A stretch of DNA of 64,000 nt from RUG14223 sp051881075 (GTDB taxonomy: Bacteria; Bacillota; Clostridia; Oscillospirales; Acutalibacteraceae), in contig JBJEPE010000033.1 in the NCBI GenBank assembly GCA_051881075.1, positions 3,638 through 67,637 of the forward strand, read 5' to 3'. Below the pieces are notes generated by a model, which saw nothing but the letters and a program-made list of their open reading frames with translations, did not search any database and was not told the origin of the DNA. This document shows, piece by piece, positions 24,490 through 34,004 of this stretch. A program made the translations under genes and the position numbers. Positions within the stretch are counted from its first letter, which is position 1, and each line of letters starts with the position of its first letter.

Positions 24490-27400
24490 ATGAAAAGACA
24501 GACAAAAAGGCTTGTCAGTCTGTTTACGGTCGCCGCTATGATGATTTCTCTTTTAGCGTCCTCCGTTGGCACCGTTTCCGCAAAAACTACCGGAAACTAT
24601 GCCGTAAAGCAGACTGAAGAAAGCACATACGATTTCGGTTTACCTGAAAATTCCAAGGGTGGAATTATACTTCACGCATGGAACTGGTATTTTAATGATG
24701 TAACCGAGCGTATGGAAGAAATAGCACGTGCAGGCTATAAGACGGTACAGATATCACCGGTACAGCTAAGTAAAGAGGACGGAGAATACCTTGATACTAC
24801 TAACAACTGGTGGAAGCTCTACCAGCCGCTTAACTTTGAGGTAGGCAATTTCCTCGGTACAAAAAAGGAATTTCAGGCATTATGTGAAGAAGCACATAAG
24901 TACGGTATCAATATCATAATTGATGTCGTTACAAACCACATGGCAGGCGGCGACAGCGGCATAAACGGCAACTGCTCGGACGAGATTGACCTTATGGTAA
25001 GAGTAGACGGCGAGGATGTAAACATTATAAACGTTGCCGATGCTTGGCACGATAAGGATAAGGTTAATTCCGATGAGGCCAGAGAAGATATGGTACAGGG
25101 CTCAATAGGTATGCCTGACCTTAACACATCCTCTGAGTTGGTGCAAGAGCTTGTACAGGGCTTACTTAAGGAATGTGTTGATTTAGGTGCCGACGGCTTC
25201 CGTTATGACGCACTTAAGCACATTGAAACAGACACAGAAATCGAGAATAACTTAAGAAGCACATTCTGGCAGAATACAGCAGGCTATATTGCAGACTATG
25301 CAAGTGAAACCTACGGTAAAGAGCTATATCAATACGGTGAGGTTATAGCTCCTGTTTATCCTTCAGTAAGCGATTCTGCTTTGAATAAGAGCAACAATAA
25401 GATAATCCTTGACGGTTATCTTAAGTATTTAGACGGCCTTACAGACGTTGCATCTGCATATTGGCTCCGTGAAGATATAATGCTCGGAAAGATCAATCAG
25501 CTTTATGCTAACGGTGACGGATGCGGTACATACTGCGGTATAAAGTGGCAAGGCTTTACAAATGTATCTGACCTTGTAATGTGGGTAGAATCTCACGATA
25601 CATACGCTGAGGATACTGCTCAAAGCGGTGACGGATATCTCTCTACAAAGCCGCTTTCAGAGAATGACATCAAGCTTGGCTGGGCTATGACGAATTCCAG
25701 AAAAGAAGTAACAACATTGTTCTTTGCTCGTCCTATAGCATTTTCAAGCGCACAGTCTTCATACTTTGGTGCAGACGGTGTAACAGAGTTGTACCTTGAT
25801 GATGACATTACAGCTATAAACCATTTCCATAATTATTTTGCAAGCTACGCTAATGAGAATGTAACGGGTGCATTGGACGGTACTGTATATTCTGTTGAGC
25901 GTAAAAATACCGATACTAATGTTTCCGGTATAGTAATAACAAATATCGGCACAAGCTCTACTAAGGCTTCTGTTACCCTTGCAAGCGGTACAAAGTTTGC
26001 AAACGGTACATATACCGATATCATTTCCGGCAATAGCTTTACTGTTTCTAGCGGTAAAGTAACAGGTACATTACCTGCTAAGTCATTTGCAATACTCTAC
26101 AGCAATAACACTGACCCTGTTCCTGCAATGCCTGAGGTTACAATCTCACAAGAGGGCGGACAGTTCACAGGCACACTTGAGTTATCACTCGGTCTTAACA
26201 ATGCTGTTTCCGGTACATATAAGATCGGCGACGGCGCAGCACAGGAAATTACAGAAGATCAGGTAATCACTATAGGTGAGGATGTTGAGGCAGGCGAGTT
26301 TGTTGCTGTTACACTTACCGCAACAGGCGAAACCGATACAATAGAGAAAACCTATATATTCACTAAGCTTGCCGATTTGGTAGAAGAAGAAAAGGTAGTT
26401 TATTTCATTTACACAGGCAAGAAGAGCGATCTTCCGTCAAAGGTTACTTTTTCCTTTGATAACATAATCAAGCATATTGGCGAAGACAGCATACAGGATG
26501 TTGACGGAACAATAGTTGAAATAAACGGTGCAACCGAGATTTCTGCAACCGAAAATCTTGTAGATTACGGATTTGATCTTGGAATTAACTATGTTCAGCA
26601 GAAATACGGCTCAGATGAATATTTCAGAATATTCAAGGCTGCTATTCCAAGCGGTTATGAGTACGGTAGGGTTCACTTTACTATAGGTACTAAGAGAATA
26701 CCTGCTGAGAACATGGTACTTAAAGAGGGTTCAACCGTTAAATATAACGTAGTAGACTTTAACCTTTACAATAAACCAATGGTTTGTTTCGACTTCAGAA
26801 AGGGTTATGAAACAGAGTCTTATCCGTACGATGAGGATATGCCATACACAGAGGACTATAACCTCGTTATAAAGAACAGCTATGCTGCTAATATTAACGG
26901 TATGGGCGGATATATCACAAACGACTATACATACGATGAACTCGATACCTCAGTATTCGGTACAAAGGTTGATTACAATACTAACAGAAAGCAGTTCCTT
27001 TTAGGATCTGTTATCAGATCAACAGCTAAAGAAAATTCTAATATCTTTGATGGCTGGTATGATGTTTCCGGCGATGAACCAAAGCTTATTACAACAAGCA
27101 AGAGCATTATATTACCTGTATATCAGGATATGGAGATTGAAGCAAGATACACTATTGATATAAACAATGACGGCAAGCTCAATCTTTTAGACGCTTACAT
27201 TATCCTCATGGGCGGTCTTACAGATGAGCAAGTAGCGGCGGCTGACTTTAATAAGGACGGACAAGCAACTGTTGCCGATGTAAGCATATTACTTTCATAC
27301 CTCACAGGTAAGATATCAAGCGTTAATTCTTCTAGCTATAGCTTTAGTGCTACAGCAGGAGAAAACGGCACAATAAGCGGTACAGCCAACGGTACTTACG

Positions 27401-28683
27401 ATAAGAATACACAGATAACCATAACTGCTACACCTGATGTAGAAAACGGATATCACTTCAAGGGCTGGTATAGCAACGGCAAACTTGTTTCTACATCTGA
27501 GACACTTAGCTTTAAGCTTACTAAGGATGTATCATATACTGCGATATTCTCCAATACATATACTGTTACCTACAGTGCCAGCGGCAATGGCTCAATAACT
27601 GCAGCAGTGGACGGCGAAGAAGTAAATAGCCCAAGCGAGGTAGCTGATAATACAGCAGTTACATTCACAGCTATTGCAAATAGCACATTCAGTGGTTGGT
27701 ATGTAAACGGTGCAGAGGTTGCGGATGGTACCATATATACTATAGATGAGGACGAAAACGGTAACTCAACTCTTACCTTCAACGTTACAGGCGATGTGAA
27801 CGTAGTAGCAAAATTCTCAAACAGTACTACTGTTTACTTCTCAACTTCATGGACAGATGTTAAGATTTACGCTTGGAATGCTGCAAGCGGCGACACTATA
27901 TCAACATGGGATAAATCACCCGCTATGACATTGGTAAAGCAAAACAGCTTTGGTCAAAACATCTATTCTTATGATTTACCGTTAGATTTTGACATGATAA
28001 TCTTCCGTGATGCGTCTTCACAGTCAGCTAATATTCCACGTTCTGAAGAACATAACGGATATTATATAGACAGCCAATCTCCTTTCTACGGATATTTCGA
28101 TTATGTAGGAAGCTCTGACAATCCTAATGCTACATATACAGTAAGCTTTACTGTAGACGGCGTAGGTGAGGTTAGTGCTACTGCAAACGAAGAAGCCTTT
28201 GAAAGCGGCTCTAAATTTATAAATGGCACATCTATAACCTTAACAGCAATAGCAGATGAAGTACCGTTTGCAGGCTGGTATGTAAACGGTGCTCGCGTAA
28301 GCGAAGATGAAGAATTCACCTTTGATTTAACGGAAAATGTGTCAATAAAAGCAATATTCAAAGATACCACAACGTCAAAAACTACGGTTTACTTCTCTAC
28401 CTATTGGACAAGTGCTAGGATTTATGCTTGGACTGATGGAACCGACAACAAATTGACAGAATGGGCAGACTCACCCTACATGGAATATGTAGAGACGAAT
28501 GATTTTGGTCAAAAAATATTCTCTTATGACCTACCGTTAGAATATGACATGATAATTTTCCGTGACGGTAATTCGTCTGCACAGTCAACTAATATACCAC
28601 GTTCTGATGAGTATAACGGATATTACATGACAGACACAGATCCTTATTATGGCACCTATCTTCGTGAAGAAACCGCAGCATAA
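24490..28683 (+). CDS. Secreted GH13 alpha-amylase with internal dockerin and two CBM26-like starch-binding modules
   Basis: The 1397-residue extracellular enzyme starts with a signal peptide (about residues 1-32, ending VSA). The GH13 catalytic domain spans about 45-520, with 'DVVTNHMAGG', nucleophile Asp240 (FRYDALKH), acid/base Glu284 (YQYGEVI) and Asp370 (WVESHDTY). Beta-rich modules follow, then a dockerin at about 890-941 with two EF-hand segments (DINNDGKLNLLD, DFNKDGQATVAD). After it come three InlB-like repeats (about 949-1023, 1024-1112, 1214-1293) and two tandem CBM26-like modules (about 1113-1210 and 1297-1390; VYFS-x-x-W and 'MIIFRD' repeated). The dockerin would dock it to a cohesin scaffold, as in the amylosome of R. 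bromii. TGGAGG precedes the ATG. Confidence 0.93.
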   Translation: MKRQTKRLVSLFTVAAMMISLLASSVGTVSAKTTGNYAVKQTEESTYDFGLPENSKGGIILHAWNWYFNDVTERMEEIARAGYKTVQISPVQLSKEDGEYLDTTNNWWKLYQPLNFEVGNFLGTKKEFQALCEEAHKYGINIIIDVVTNHMAGGDSGINGNCSDEIDLMVRVDGEDVNIINVADAWHDKDKVNSDEAREDMVQGSIGMPDLNTSSELVQELVQGLLKECVDLGADGFRYDALKHIETDTEIENNLRSTFWQNTAGYIADYASETYGKELYQYGEVIAPVYPSVSDSALNKSNNKIILDGYLKYLDGLTDVASAYWLREDIMLGKINQLYANGDGCGTYCGIKWQGFTNVSDLVMWVESHDTYAEDTAQSGDGYLSTKPLSENDIKLGWAMTNSRKEVTTLFFARPIAFSSAQSSYFGADGVTELYLDDDITAINHFHNYFASYANENVTGALDGTVYSVERKNTDTNVSGIVITNIGTSSTKASVTLASGTKFANGTYTDIISGNSFTVSSGKVTGTLPAKSFAILYSNNTDPVPAMPEVTISQEGGQFTGTLELSLGLNNAVSGTYKIGDGAAQEITEDQVITIGEDVEAGEFVAVTLTATGETDTIEKTYIFTKLADLVEEEKVVYFIYTGKKSDLPSKVTFSFDNIIKHIGEDSIQDVDGTIVEINGATEISATENLVDYGFDLGINYVQQKYGSDEYFRIFKAAIPSGYEYGRVHFTIGTKRIPAENMVLKEGSTVKYNVVDFNLYNKPMVCFDFRKGYETESYPYDEDMPYTEDYNLVIKNSYAANINGMGGYITNDYTYDELDTSVFGTKVDYNTNRKQFLLGSVIRSTAKENSNIFDGWYDVSGDEPKLITTSKSIILPVYQDMEIEARYTIDINNDGKLNLLDAYIILMGGLTDEQVAAADFNKDGQATVADVSILLSYLTGKISSVNSSSYSFSATAGENGTISGTANGTYDKNTQITITATPDVENGYHFKGWYSNGKLVSTSETLSFKLTKDVSYTAIFSNTYTVTYSASGNGSITAAVDGEEVNSPSEVADNTAVTFTAIANSTFSGWYVNGAEVADGTIYTIDEDENGNSTLTFNVTGDVNVVAKFSNSTTVYFSTSWTDVKIYAWNAASGDTISTWDKSPAMTLVKQNSFGQNIYSYDLPLDFDMIIFRDASSQSANIPRSEEHNGYYIDSQSPFYGYFDYVGSSDNPNATYTVSFTVDGVGEVSATANEEAFESGSKFINGTSITLTAIADEVPFAGWYVNGARVSEDEEFTFDLTENVSIKAIFKDTTTSKTTVYFSTYWTSARIYAWTDGTDNKLTEWADSPYMEYVETNDFGQKIFSYDLPLEYDMIIFRDGNSSAQSTNIPRSDEYNGYYMTDTDPYYGTYLREETAA

Positions 28684-28723
28684 TTTCACAAAGCAATAAA
28701 CTGATAATATTTTATATTATCAT

Positions 28724-28757
28724 AAAGCCCATTCAAGTCCATTGAGTGGGCTTTATT
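28724..28757 (+). terminator. Terminator after the amylase gene
   Basis: A 13-bp stem (28724-28736 with 28742-28754, one G-U pair) has a 5-nt loop. The 3' arm ends in CTTT and is followed by ATTCTA. Confidence 0.78.
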
Positions 28758-28778
28758 CTATATAGAACTATCGAAAAG

Positions 28779-28820
28779 AAATACCGACCTTGCGTTTTAA
28801 TACAAGGTCGGTATTTTTTA
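28779..28820. terminator. Second terminator, for the convergent membrane-protein gene
   Basis: A 14-bp stem (28779-28792 with 28803-28816, AAATACCGACCTTG/CAAGGTCGGTATTT) is bounded by T-runs on both strands. It probably ends the minus-strand DUF4173-type gene and backs up the amylase terminator. Confidence 0.85.
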
Positions 28821-28843
28821 AATTCACTTATAAATTCAAGATA

Positions 28844-30928
28844 TCAGTCATAGTAATAGTCATCGTAACTATTGTAATCATCAGTATATTTGTGACTCAT
28901 AAAATTTATTTCACCGTATTGAGCTTCATACTCTTCAATAGCGCAATGTGCAAGATAACATTCCAGATTAAATGCTCTTACGGTCATATCCTCATAATCC
29001 TGTTTAAAATTGTAAATACCGTTATTTATGACTCTTTTATCCTCTGTGGGTATCTTGTCATCCTGCAAGAGCGGTAAAACTTGTTCAATATAAGCGGGTG
29101 ACAGATCATAGACTATCATTCTCGTATCTAACTCTTTAAGAGTGCCGTCCTTATATCTGTTTACATTATACTTAGCTATCATGCCATCAACATTAGAGAA
29201 GCACAAAGCAAATAACATAACGACAAATACGGTAAATACGCTCCTTATAAGGTTCATTCTATTAATTGCCTGTTTGGCTATAATAAGAATAAAGCTAAGT
29301 GTTATTAGTATCATAAACCAGATAACAAATATTCTTAGATATGTAAGTCCGTAGTTCTCAATGTACATATTCATCTTGCTTATAACCGTAGCAACTAACG
29401 TTAAGGTCAAAAGTGAAAGTATAACTATAACACACTTAGTATTTTTTGGACGTTCACCGTTGTCTTTCAGCTTAACAAAATAAGATATTAAAAAGATCAA
29501 GATCAAATTAAATACTACAACTGCCGAAAGCTCAAAGAAGCCTCTGCGTGCATACTGTGCATAGCTGAAGTTTTCAGGTAAAAACTTATTGAATGCAGAT
29601 AGAAAATACGGAAGTTGTGAGAAGAAGAACAGCAGATATACAAGTATAAGCGGTATGCTGAATGCCATAATAGCGCTTGACGGTATTACATGATGATTGC
29701 CTGAGCTTGTGCTTACAGCTTCATCGGTTTCGTCCTTTTTAGCTACATATCCGTATAACATACCGAATAAATACATCGCTATTGGTATGCCGAATACTAA
29801 AATTAAAACATTCTTAAGTATTTTCTCAAAGATTCCACTGAAAATATAATCGATAATCTTTGCAAACATTGCATCTGCATTATACAGCATTGCAATGATA
29901 ATTATACATACAGGCAATGCTACTAAAAGTCCTAATAAGAAATACTTATAGTCTGCTAGTCTGCGTTTGGATTTTTCTTTATCATCGCTTTTACCGCCTA
30001 ATGCCTTAAATGTAGCAGGGGAGTAGACATACGAATTATAAAAAGCACCTATAAAAAATCTGCCTACGAGATTATCGCCCCATACTCGATTGCGTGGGTG
30101 ATTTATATTTATACATACAAAGATATAGTAGATAAATAAAAATATAATATTATATGACGCCAAGTACGGGTTATCAAACAGAGAGAACTGTATGCTGAAT
30201 ATAGGTATCAGGCATAGGCCTGCAATACTTGAACCGGACAGCTTAATATCCTTAGCATTGGCATACAGAAATGTATATGCAGAAAGTATAATAAAGTGAA
30301 TTGTAGCTCCTATACCTAATCCGTCACTTGTAACAAGCATTTTTAAGAAGAGGTATCCCATTACAAAAGCAAGTAAGGCAAATATCGTATCAGCCTTAGT
30401 GAATTTATATTCACGCTTTGGCTTCTTAGTAACGGTATAAGAATAAGGATAGTATGTAGGAACATACTGCATTGGTTGCATAGGTGGAACAGGTGGCTGC
30501 TGTTGCATTATCGGAGCTGCCTGCATAGGCGGAACAGGTGGCTGCTGTTGCATTAACGGAGCAGCTTGCATAGGTGGAACAGGTGGCTGTTGTTGCATTA
30601 CCGGAGCTGCCTGCATAGGTGGAACAGGTGGCTGTTGTTGCATTACCGGAGCAGCTTGCATAGGTGGAACAGGTGGCTGTTGTTGCATTGCCGGAGCAGC
30701 CTGCATAGGTGGAACAGGTGGCTGTTGTTGCATTACCGGAGCGACAGGCTGCACGGGCTTTACCGGGGGCTGTGCCGGCATAGAAGGCGCAGGCGGTACA
30801 GCAGGCATTGTAGGATGTGCCGCTATAGGAGCAGGCTGAGATGTCGGCATAACAGGTTGTTGCATTGCCGGATTAACGCTTTGCGTATTAGGTTCAATAG
30901 GCTGTTGATTGATAACATTATTATCCAT
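28844..30928 (-). CDS. Polytopic membrane protein (DUF4173/DUF4153-like) with proline-rich repeat N-terminus
   Basis: The 694-residue protein has a cytoplasmic-type N-terminus (about residues 1-170) rich in Pro, Gln and Met, including six copies of a 15-residue unit built on QQQPPVPPMQAAP. About a dozen transmembrane segments follow. The block 'YAQYARRGFFELSAVVVFN' is the signature of the DUF4173-type family. The C-terminal 130 residues are soluble and acidic, ending in Tyr/Asp-rich sequence. No function is known. It is 64 bp downstream of an XRE regulator on the same strand, which probably controls it. Confidence 0.8.
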   Translation of the reverse strand: MDNNVINQQPIEPNTQSVNPAMQQPVMPTSQPAPIAAHPTMPAVPPAPSMPAQPPVKPVQPVAPVMQQQPPVPPMQAAPAMQQQPPVPPMQAAPVMQQQPPVPPMQAAPVMQQQPPVPPMQAAPLMQQQPPVPPMQAAPIMQQQPPVPPMQPMQYVPTYYPYSYTVTKKPKREYKFTKADTIFALLAFVMGYLFLKMLVTSDGLGIGATIHFIILSAYTFLYANAKDIKLSGSSIAGLCLIPIFSIQFSLFDNPYLASYNIIFLFIYYIFVCININHPRNRVWGDNLVGRFFIGAFYNSYVYSPATFKALGGKSDDKEKSKRRLADYKYFLLGLLVALPVCIIIIAMLYNADAMFAKIIDYIFSGIFEKILKNVLILVFGIPIAMYLFGMLYGYVAKKDETDEAVSTSSGNHHVIPSSAIMAFSIPLILVYLLFFFSQLPYFLSAFNKFLPENFSYAQYARRGFFELSAVVVFNLILIFLISYFVKLKDNGERPKNTKCVIVILSLLTLTLVATVISKMNMYIENYGLTYLRIFVIWFMILITLSFILIIAKQAINRMNLIRSVFTVFVVMLFALCFSNVDGMIAKYNVNRYKDGTLKELDTRMIVYDLSPAYIEQVLPLLQDDKIPTEDKRVINNGIYNFKQDYEDMTVRAFNLECYLAHCAIEEYEAQYGEINFMSHKYTDDYNSYDDYYYD
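30481..30755 (-). repeat. Six tandem 45-bp repeats within the membrane-protein gene
   Basis: Units begin at 30486, 30531, 30576, 30621, 30666 and 30711, exactly 45 bp apart, and differ by only a few bases each. The length keeps the reading frame, so copy-number change would vary the proline-rich segment without a frameshift. Confidence 0.92.
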
Positions 30929-30992
30929 AGTAACATCCTTTCTATATTATTAAATTTAAAATCAAATTAATTAAAAAAAACAATCCTTTGTA

Positions 30993-31208
30993 TCATTCCT
31001 CCTCGTCATCTATGTACTCAAGAATATCGCTCGGTTGGCAATTAAGTGCCGCACAAATTTTATTTAGTGTGGAAAATCTTATCGCCTTTGCTTTATTTGT
31101 CTTTAAAATTGACAAATTAGACGGAGTGATATTTATTCTTTCAGCAAGCTCATTAGATGATATTCTTCTTTTTGCCATGATAACATCAAGGTTTACAACT
31201 ATAGCCAA
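30993..31208 (-). CDS. Small XRE-family DNA-binding regulator
   Basis: The 71-residue protein is one helix-turn-helix domain: 'VIMAKRRISSNELAERINITPSNLSILKTNKAKAIRF' over the usual five helices, then 'LNKICAALNCQPSDILEY'. Such mini-regulators (YozG-like) sit upstream of membrane-protein genes in Firmicutes. The start is a TTG at 31206-31208 with AAGGAGG upstream. A near-consensus promoter lies ahead of it, and the proline-rich membrane-protein gene follows. Confidence 0.88.
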   Translation of the reverse strand: MAIVVNLDVIMAKRRISSNELAERINITPSNLSILKTNKAKAIRFSTLNKICAALNCQPSDILEYIDDEEE

Positions 31209-31275
31209 AGGTAATAACCTCCTTGTATGAAAATAGCTGTCCGCTTAAAATAAAGCGAAATTCAACCTTATGTGT

Positions 31276-31304
31276 ATTATATACCCATAAAATATAAAAG
31301 TCAA
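31276..31304 (-). promoter_or_regulatory. Predicted promoter of the XRE/membrane-protein unit
   Basis: On the minus strand, TTGACT (31299-31304), 17 bp, TATAAT (31276-31281). Spacing is ideal and only one -35 base differs from consensus. Confidence 0.82.
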
Positions 31305-31468
31305 TAAAAAATTGCTGTTTATCAATAAAATTATAAACTTACTCGATAAATGCGGTTTAATATTACCTAATAAAATAGTTATATATACTCACGCAAAAAA
31401 CATAAGCTAAATATAATGTTATAAAGGATACAAGAAATATATAAGACAAATTAAGGAGGAGATTAGCC

Positions 31469-31699
31469 ATGAGTAAAAAGTTAATAATGGTCACGTCTAT
31501 AACTTACGCAATGAAATCAAAACAAATACTTGCTAACAGCGGCATATATTCAGACATTGAGCGTACACCAAAAAATAAAAGCACAGATGCGTGCGGATAC
31601 AGCCTTTTTGTACCCAAACGATCAGATGAAGCTATGCAAATATTAAAGGCACACGGCATAAAGGTACTGGGCACAATAGATAAAGAAAGCGGTAATTAA
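31469..31699 (+). CDS. DUF3343 protein (putative Se/S carrier-like)
   Basis: The 76-residue product matches the DUF3343 pattern: an N-terminal strand 'LIMVTSITYAMKSKQIL', a conserved 'DIERTPKNKSTDACGYSLFV' split by a loop, and a single Cys41-Gly. The family is proposed to carry sulfur or selenium, on genomic grounds. It lies 79 bp upstream of a cysteine desulfurase-like enzyme, which fits that idea. AAGGAGGAG precedes the ATG. Confidence 0.85.
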   Translation: MSKKLIMVTSITYAMKSKQILANSGIYSDIERTPKNKSTDACGYSLFVPKRSDEAMQILKAHGIKVLGTIDKESGN

Positions 31700-31778
31700 A
31701 GACTATAATTCACATTTATTTTAACGGTAAATTAAATTTAATTAAAAGAATGTTTTATAAAGGGAGGAGGTGAAAAGA

Positions 31779-32927
31779 ATGATATATTTTGATAATGCGG
31801 CTACAACATATCCAAAGCCGCAGGAGGTTTCCAACTCAGTACTGAGAGCAATAAAGCTGTACGGTGCTAATCCGGGCAGAAGCGGTCATACAATGTCCAT
31901 GAAAGCCGCAGAGGAAATATATAAATGCAGAAGTGCAGTAAAGAAGATGTTTAATGCCACATCAGAGGAAAGCGTAATTTTTACACTCAACTGTACACAG
32001 GCAATAAATATAGTTTTAAAAGGATATCTGAACAGCGGCGATCACGTTGTTATATCATCGCTGGAACACAACGCCGTAGCCAGACCTATAAATGAGCTAA
32101 AAAAACAAAATATAACTTATACACAGGCACAGGTATTCCCGCTTGATAATGATGCAACGGTAAATTCTTTTCGTAATGCAATAAACGGTTCAACTAAGCT
32201 TATAGTATGCACACACGCATCAAATGTGTGGGGAGTAAGATTGCCTATAGAGAGGCTTACGTCACTTGCACACGAATACGGTATAAAGATACTGGTAGAT
32301 GCCGCACAGACTGCGGGAATTTTACCGATAGATTTACAAAACACAAAGATAGATTTTTTATGTATGGCAGGGCATAAGGGACTGTACGGTGTAATGGGTA
32401 CAGGCATACTGATAACTGACCATGCACAGGAGCTGAGAACTATTATAGAGGGCGGAACAGGGTCAGGCTCACATTCTTTAGAACAGCCGGAGCTTCCGCC
32501 TGAACGCCTTGAAAGCGGAACTCCAAACGTTTCCGGCATAATCGGGCTTCATGCAGGTATACGTTTTGTTTCTACAGTTAATATGGAAAAAATCGCCTCA
32601 CATGAGATGATGCTCATGAGGCGTTTATATGATAGATTAAGCGGTATAAGCCATGTTCAGTTATACACTGCTTACCCGGATATTAAATATTCGGTACCTG
32701 TCTTGTCATTTAACGTTAAGGGCAAAGACAGCGAAACCGTTGCCGAATACCTGAATAAAAACGGACAAATTGCCACCAGAGCGGGACTGCACTGTGCACC
32801 GTTAGCACACACCGCTTTTGGGACTATGGAACAGGGAGCAGTCAGAATAAGTCCGTCGTATTTTAATAATATAAGAGAAGTTGACAGATTAGCGAATTTA
32901 ATTCAAAAAATGCGCATAAATTTATAA
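31779..32927 (+). CDS. Aminotransferase class V, cysteine desulfurase/selenocysteine lyase family
   Basis: The 382-residue PLP enzyme begins 'MIYFDNAATTYPKP'. The PLP lysine is in 'AGHKGLYG', the aspartate in 'ILVDAAQTAG', and a catalytic-position cysteine in 'RAGLHCAPLAH'. The set matches the clostridial group that removes sulfur or selenium from cysteine or selenocysteine. No iscU/sufU follows, so housekeeping Fe-S assembly is less likely than a specialised use with the DUF3343 protein upstream. The ATG at 31779 has GGAGG 8 nt upstream; a GTG at 31770 overlaps that site. Confidence 0.9.
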   Translation: MIYFDNAATTYPKPQEVSNSVLRAIKLYGANPGRSGHTMSMKAAEEIYKCRSAVKKMFNATSEESVIFTLNCTQAINIVLKGYLNSGDHVVISSLEHNAVARPINELKKQNITYTQAQVFPLDNDATVNSFRNAINGSTKLIVCTHASNVWGVRLPIERLTSLAHEYGIKILVDAAQTAGILPIDLQNTKIDFLCMAGHKGLYGVMGTGILITDHAQELRTIIEGGTGSGSHSLEQPELPPERLESGTPNVSGIIGLHAGIRFVSTVNMEKIASHEMMLMRRLYDRLSGISHVQLYTAYPDIKYSVPVLSFNVKGKDSETVAEYLNKNGQIATRAGLHCAPLAHTAFGTMEQGAVRISPSYFNNIREVDRLANLIQKMRINL

Positions 32928-32934
32928 AAAACAC

Positions 32935-32962
32935 TTGCAATTATACAGATTTATGTTAAAAT
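32935..32962 (+). promoter_or_regulatory. Predicted promoter of cdaA
   Basis: TTGCAA (32935-32940) and TAAAAT (32957-32962) are 16 bp apart, with TGT before the -10. A leader of about 130 nt would precede cdaA. Confidence 0.55.
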
Positions 32963-33098
32963 TATATACAGAGAATTGTGTGTTTTTTAAGATTTTATGT
33001 TATATATTGCATAGATATGTTTAAAGGCATGGTGTAAAAGCTGTTTTATTTATATTAATTAATTTAGTTTGCTTCCATGCGTTAAGGGGATGAATAAA

Positions 33099-34004
33099 TT
33101 GTTTGAAGACATAATAAATTCTTTTTCGAATTTTACGTCTATACTCAGAACATTTCAGATAAAAGATTTAATAGATATAGCATTTGTCGCATTTGTTATT
33201 TACAGCGCGGTAAATCTTATCAGAGAAACCAGAGCAGGGCAGCTTATTAAGGGTATATTTATACTGCTTTTGTTCTATTTCTTTGCGTTTATATTTGATC
33301 TTTCTATGATTTTATCATTGCTTAAAACATTGTTTGAGTTTGGTGTTCTTGCAATTATCGTCCTGTTTCAGCCGGAAATCAGAAAGGCACTTGAACAAAT
33401 AGGCAAAAGTAAATTTATGCGCAGATTTTTTAAACCGTCCTCAAAGAATATTACCTCAGAGGATATCAAGAAGGTACAGGATATGATAATGGCTGTAGTA
33501 GATACAGCAACTATATTCCATCATACAAAGACAGGCGCTCTTATAGTATTTGAAAGAGAAACAAACCTTGATACTATAGTAGAAAAGCACGGTGAGGGTA
33601 CCGTCATTGATGTTATGCACCCGTCTGCTGCCATTTTCAGCAACTTATTTTATAATAAAGCGCCGCTCCATGACGGTGCCGTTATCATAAGAAACGCAAG
33701 AATATATAAAGCAGGTTGTATATTACCGCTTTCAGAAGCGCAAAATATCGATATCAGCCTCGGCACAAGACACAGAGCAGGACTTGGAATAAGCGAACAT
33801 TCAGACGCTATAGCCGTAATAGTTTCTGAAGAAACAGGCGCAATATCTACCGCTATGGGTGGTAAGCTAAAGCGTGATCATACCGCTAAAACGTTACGTG
33901 AATTACTTGAAAAGGAGCTTTTACCTAAGCAAGACGATTCCGATACGATATCGGAAAAGAGCCTTTTTTCGTTTATAAAGAGGGGTGATAGAAATGAAAA
34001 ATAG
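33099..34004 (+). CDS. cdaA: Diadenylate cyclase CdaA
   Basis: This membrane enzyme condenses two ATP into cyclic di-AMP, a signal for potassium, osmotic and cell-wall control. Three N-terminal transmembrane segments are followed by the DAC domain, with the catalytic DGA motif in 'LHDGAVIIRNARI' and RHR in 'GTRHRAGLG'. The frame is open from 33069, but AAGGGG abuts an ATG at 33090 with no spacing; the TTG at 33099 has 9-nt spacing and gives 301 residues. The end overlaps cdaR by 11 bp, the usual operon pairing. glmM does not follow. Confidence 0.95.
   Translation: MFEDIINSFSNFTSILRTFQIKDLIDIAFVAFVIYSAVNLIRETRAGQLIKGIFILLLFYFFAFIFDLSMILSLLKTLFEFGVLAIIVLFQPEIRKALEQIGKSKFMRRFFKPSSKNITSEDIKKVQDMIMAVVDTATIFHHTKTGALIVFERETNLDTIVEKHGEGTVIDVMHPSAAIFSNLFYNKAPLHDGAVIIRNARIYKAGCILPLSEAQNIDISLGTRHRAGLGISEHSDAIAVIVSEETGAISTAMGGKLKRDHTAKTLRELLEKELLPKQDDSDTISEKSLFSFIKRGDRNEK

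Noticed and set aside
30566..30970. Plus-strand open frame with Arg/Trp/Leu repeats, or a CRISPR-like array
   Set aside because: The 45-bp repeats are directly adjacent without spacers and lie in frame within the minus-strand membrane-protein gene; the plus-strand frame is only their mirror.
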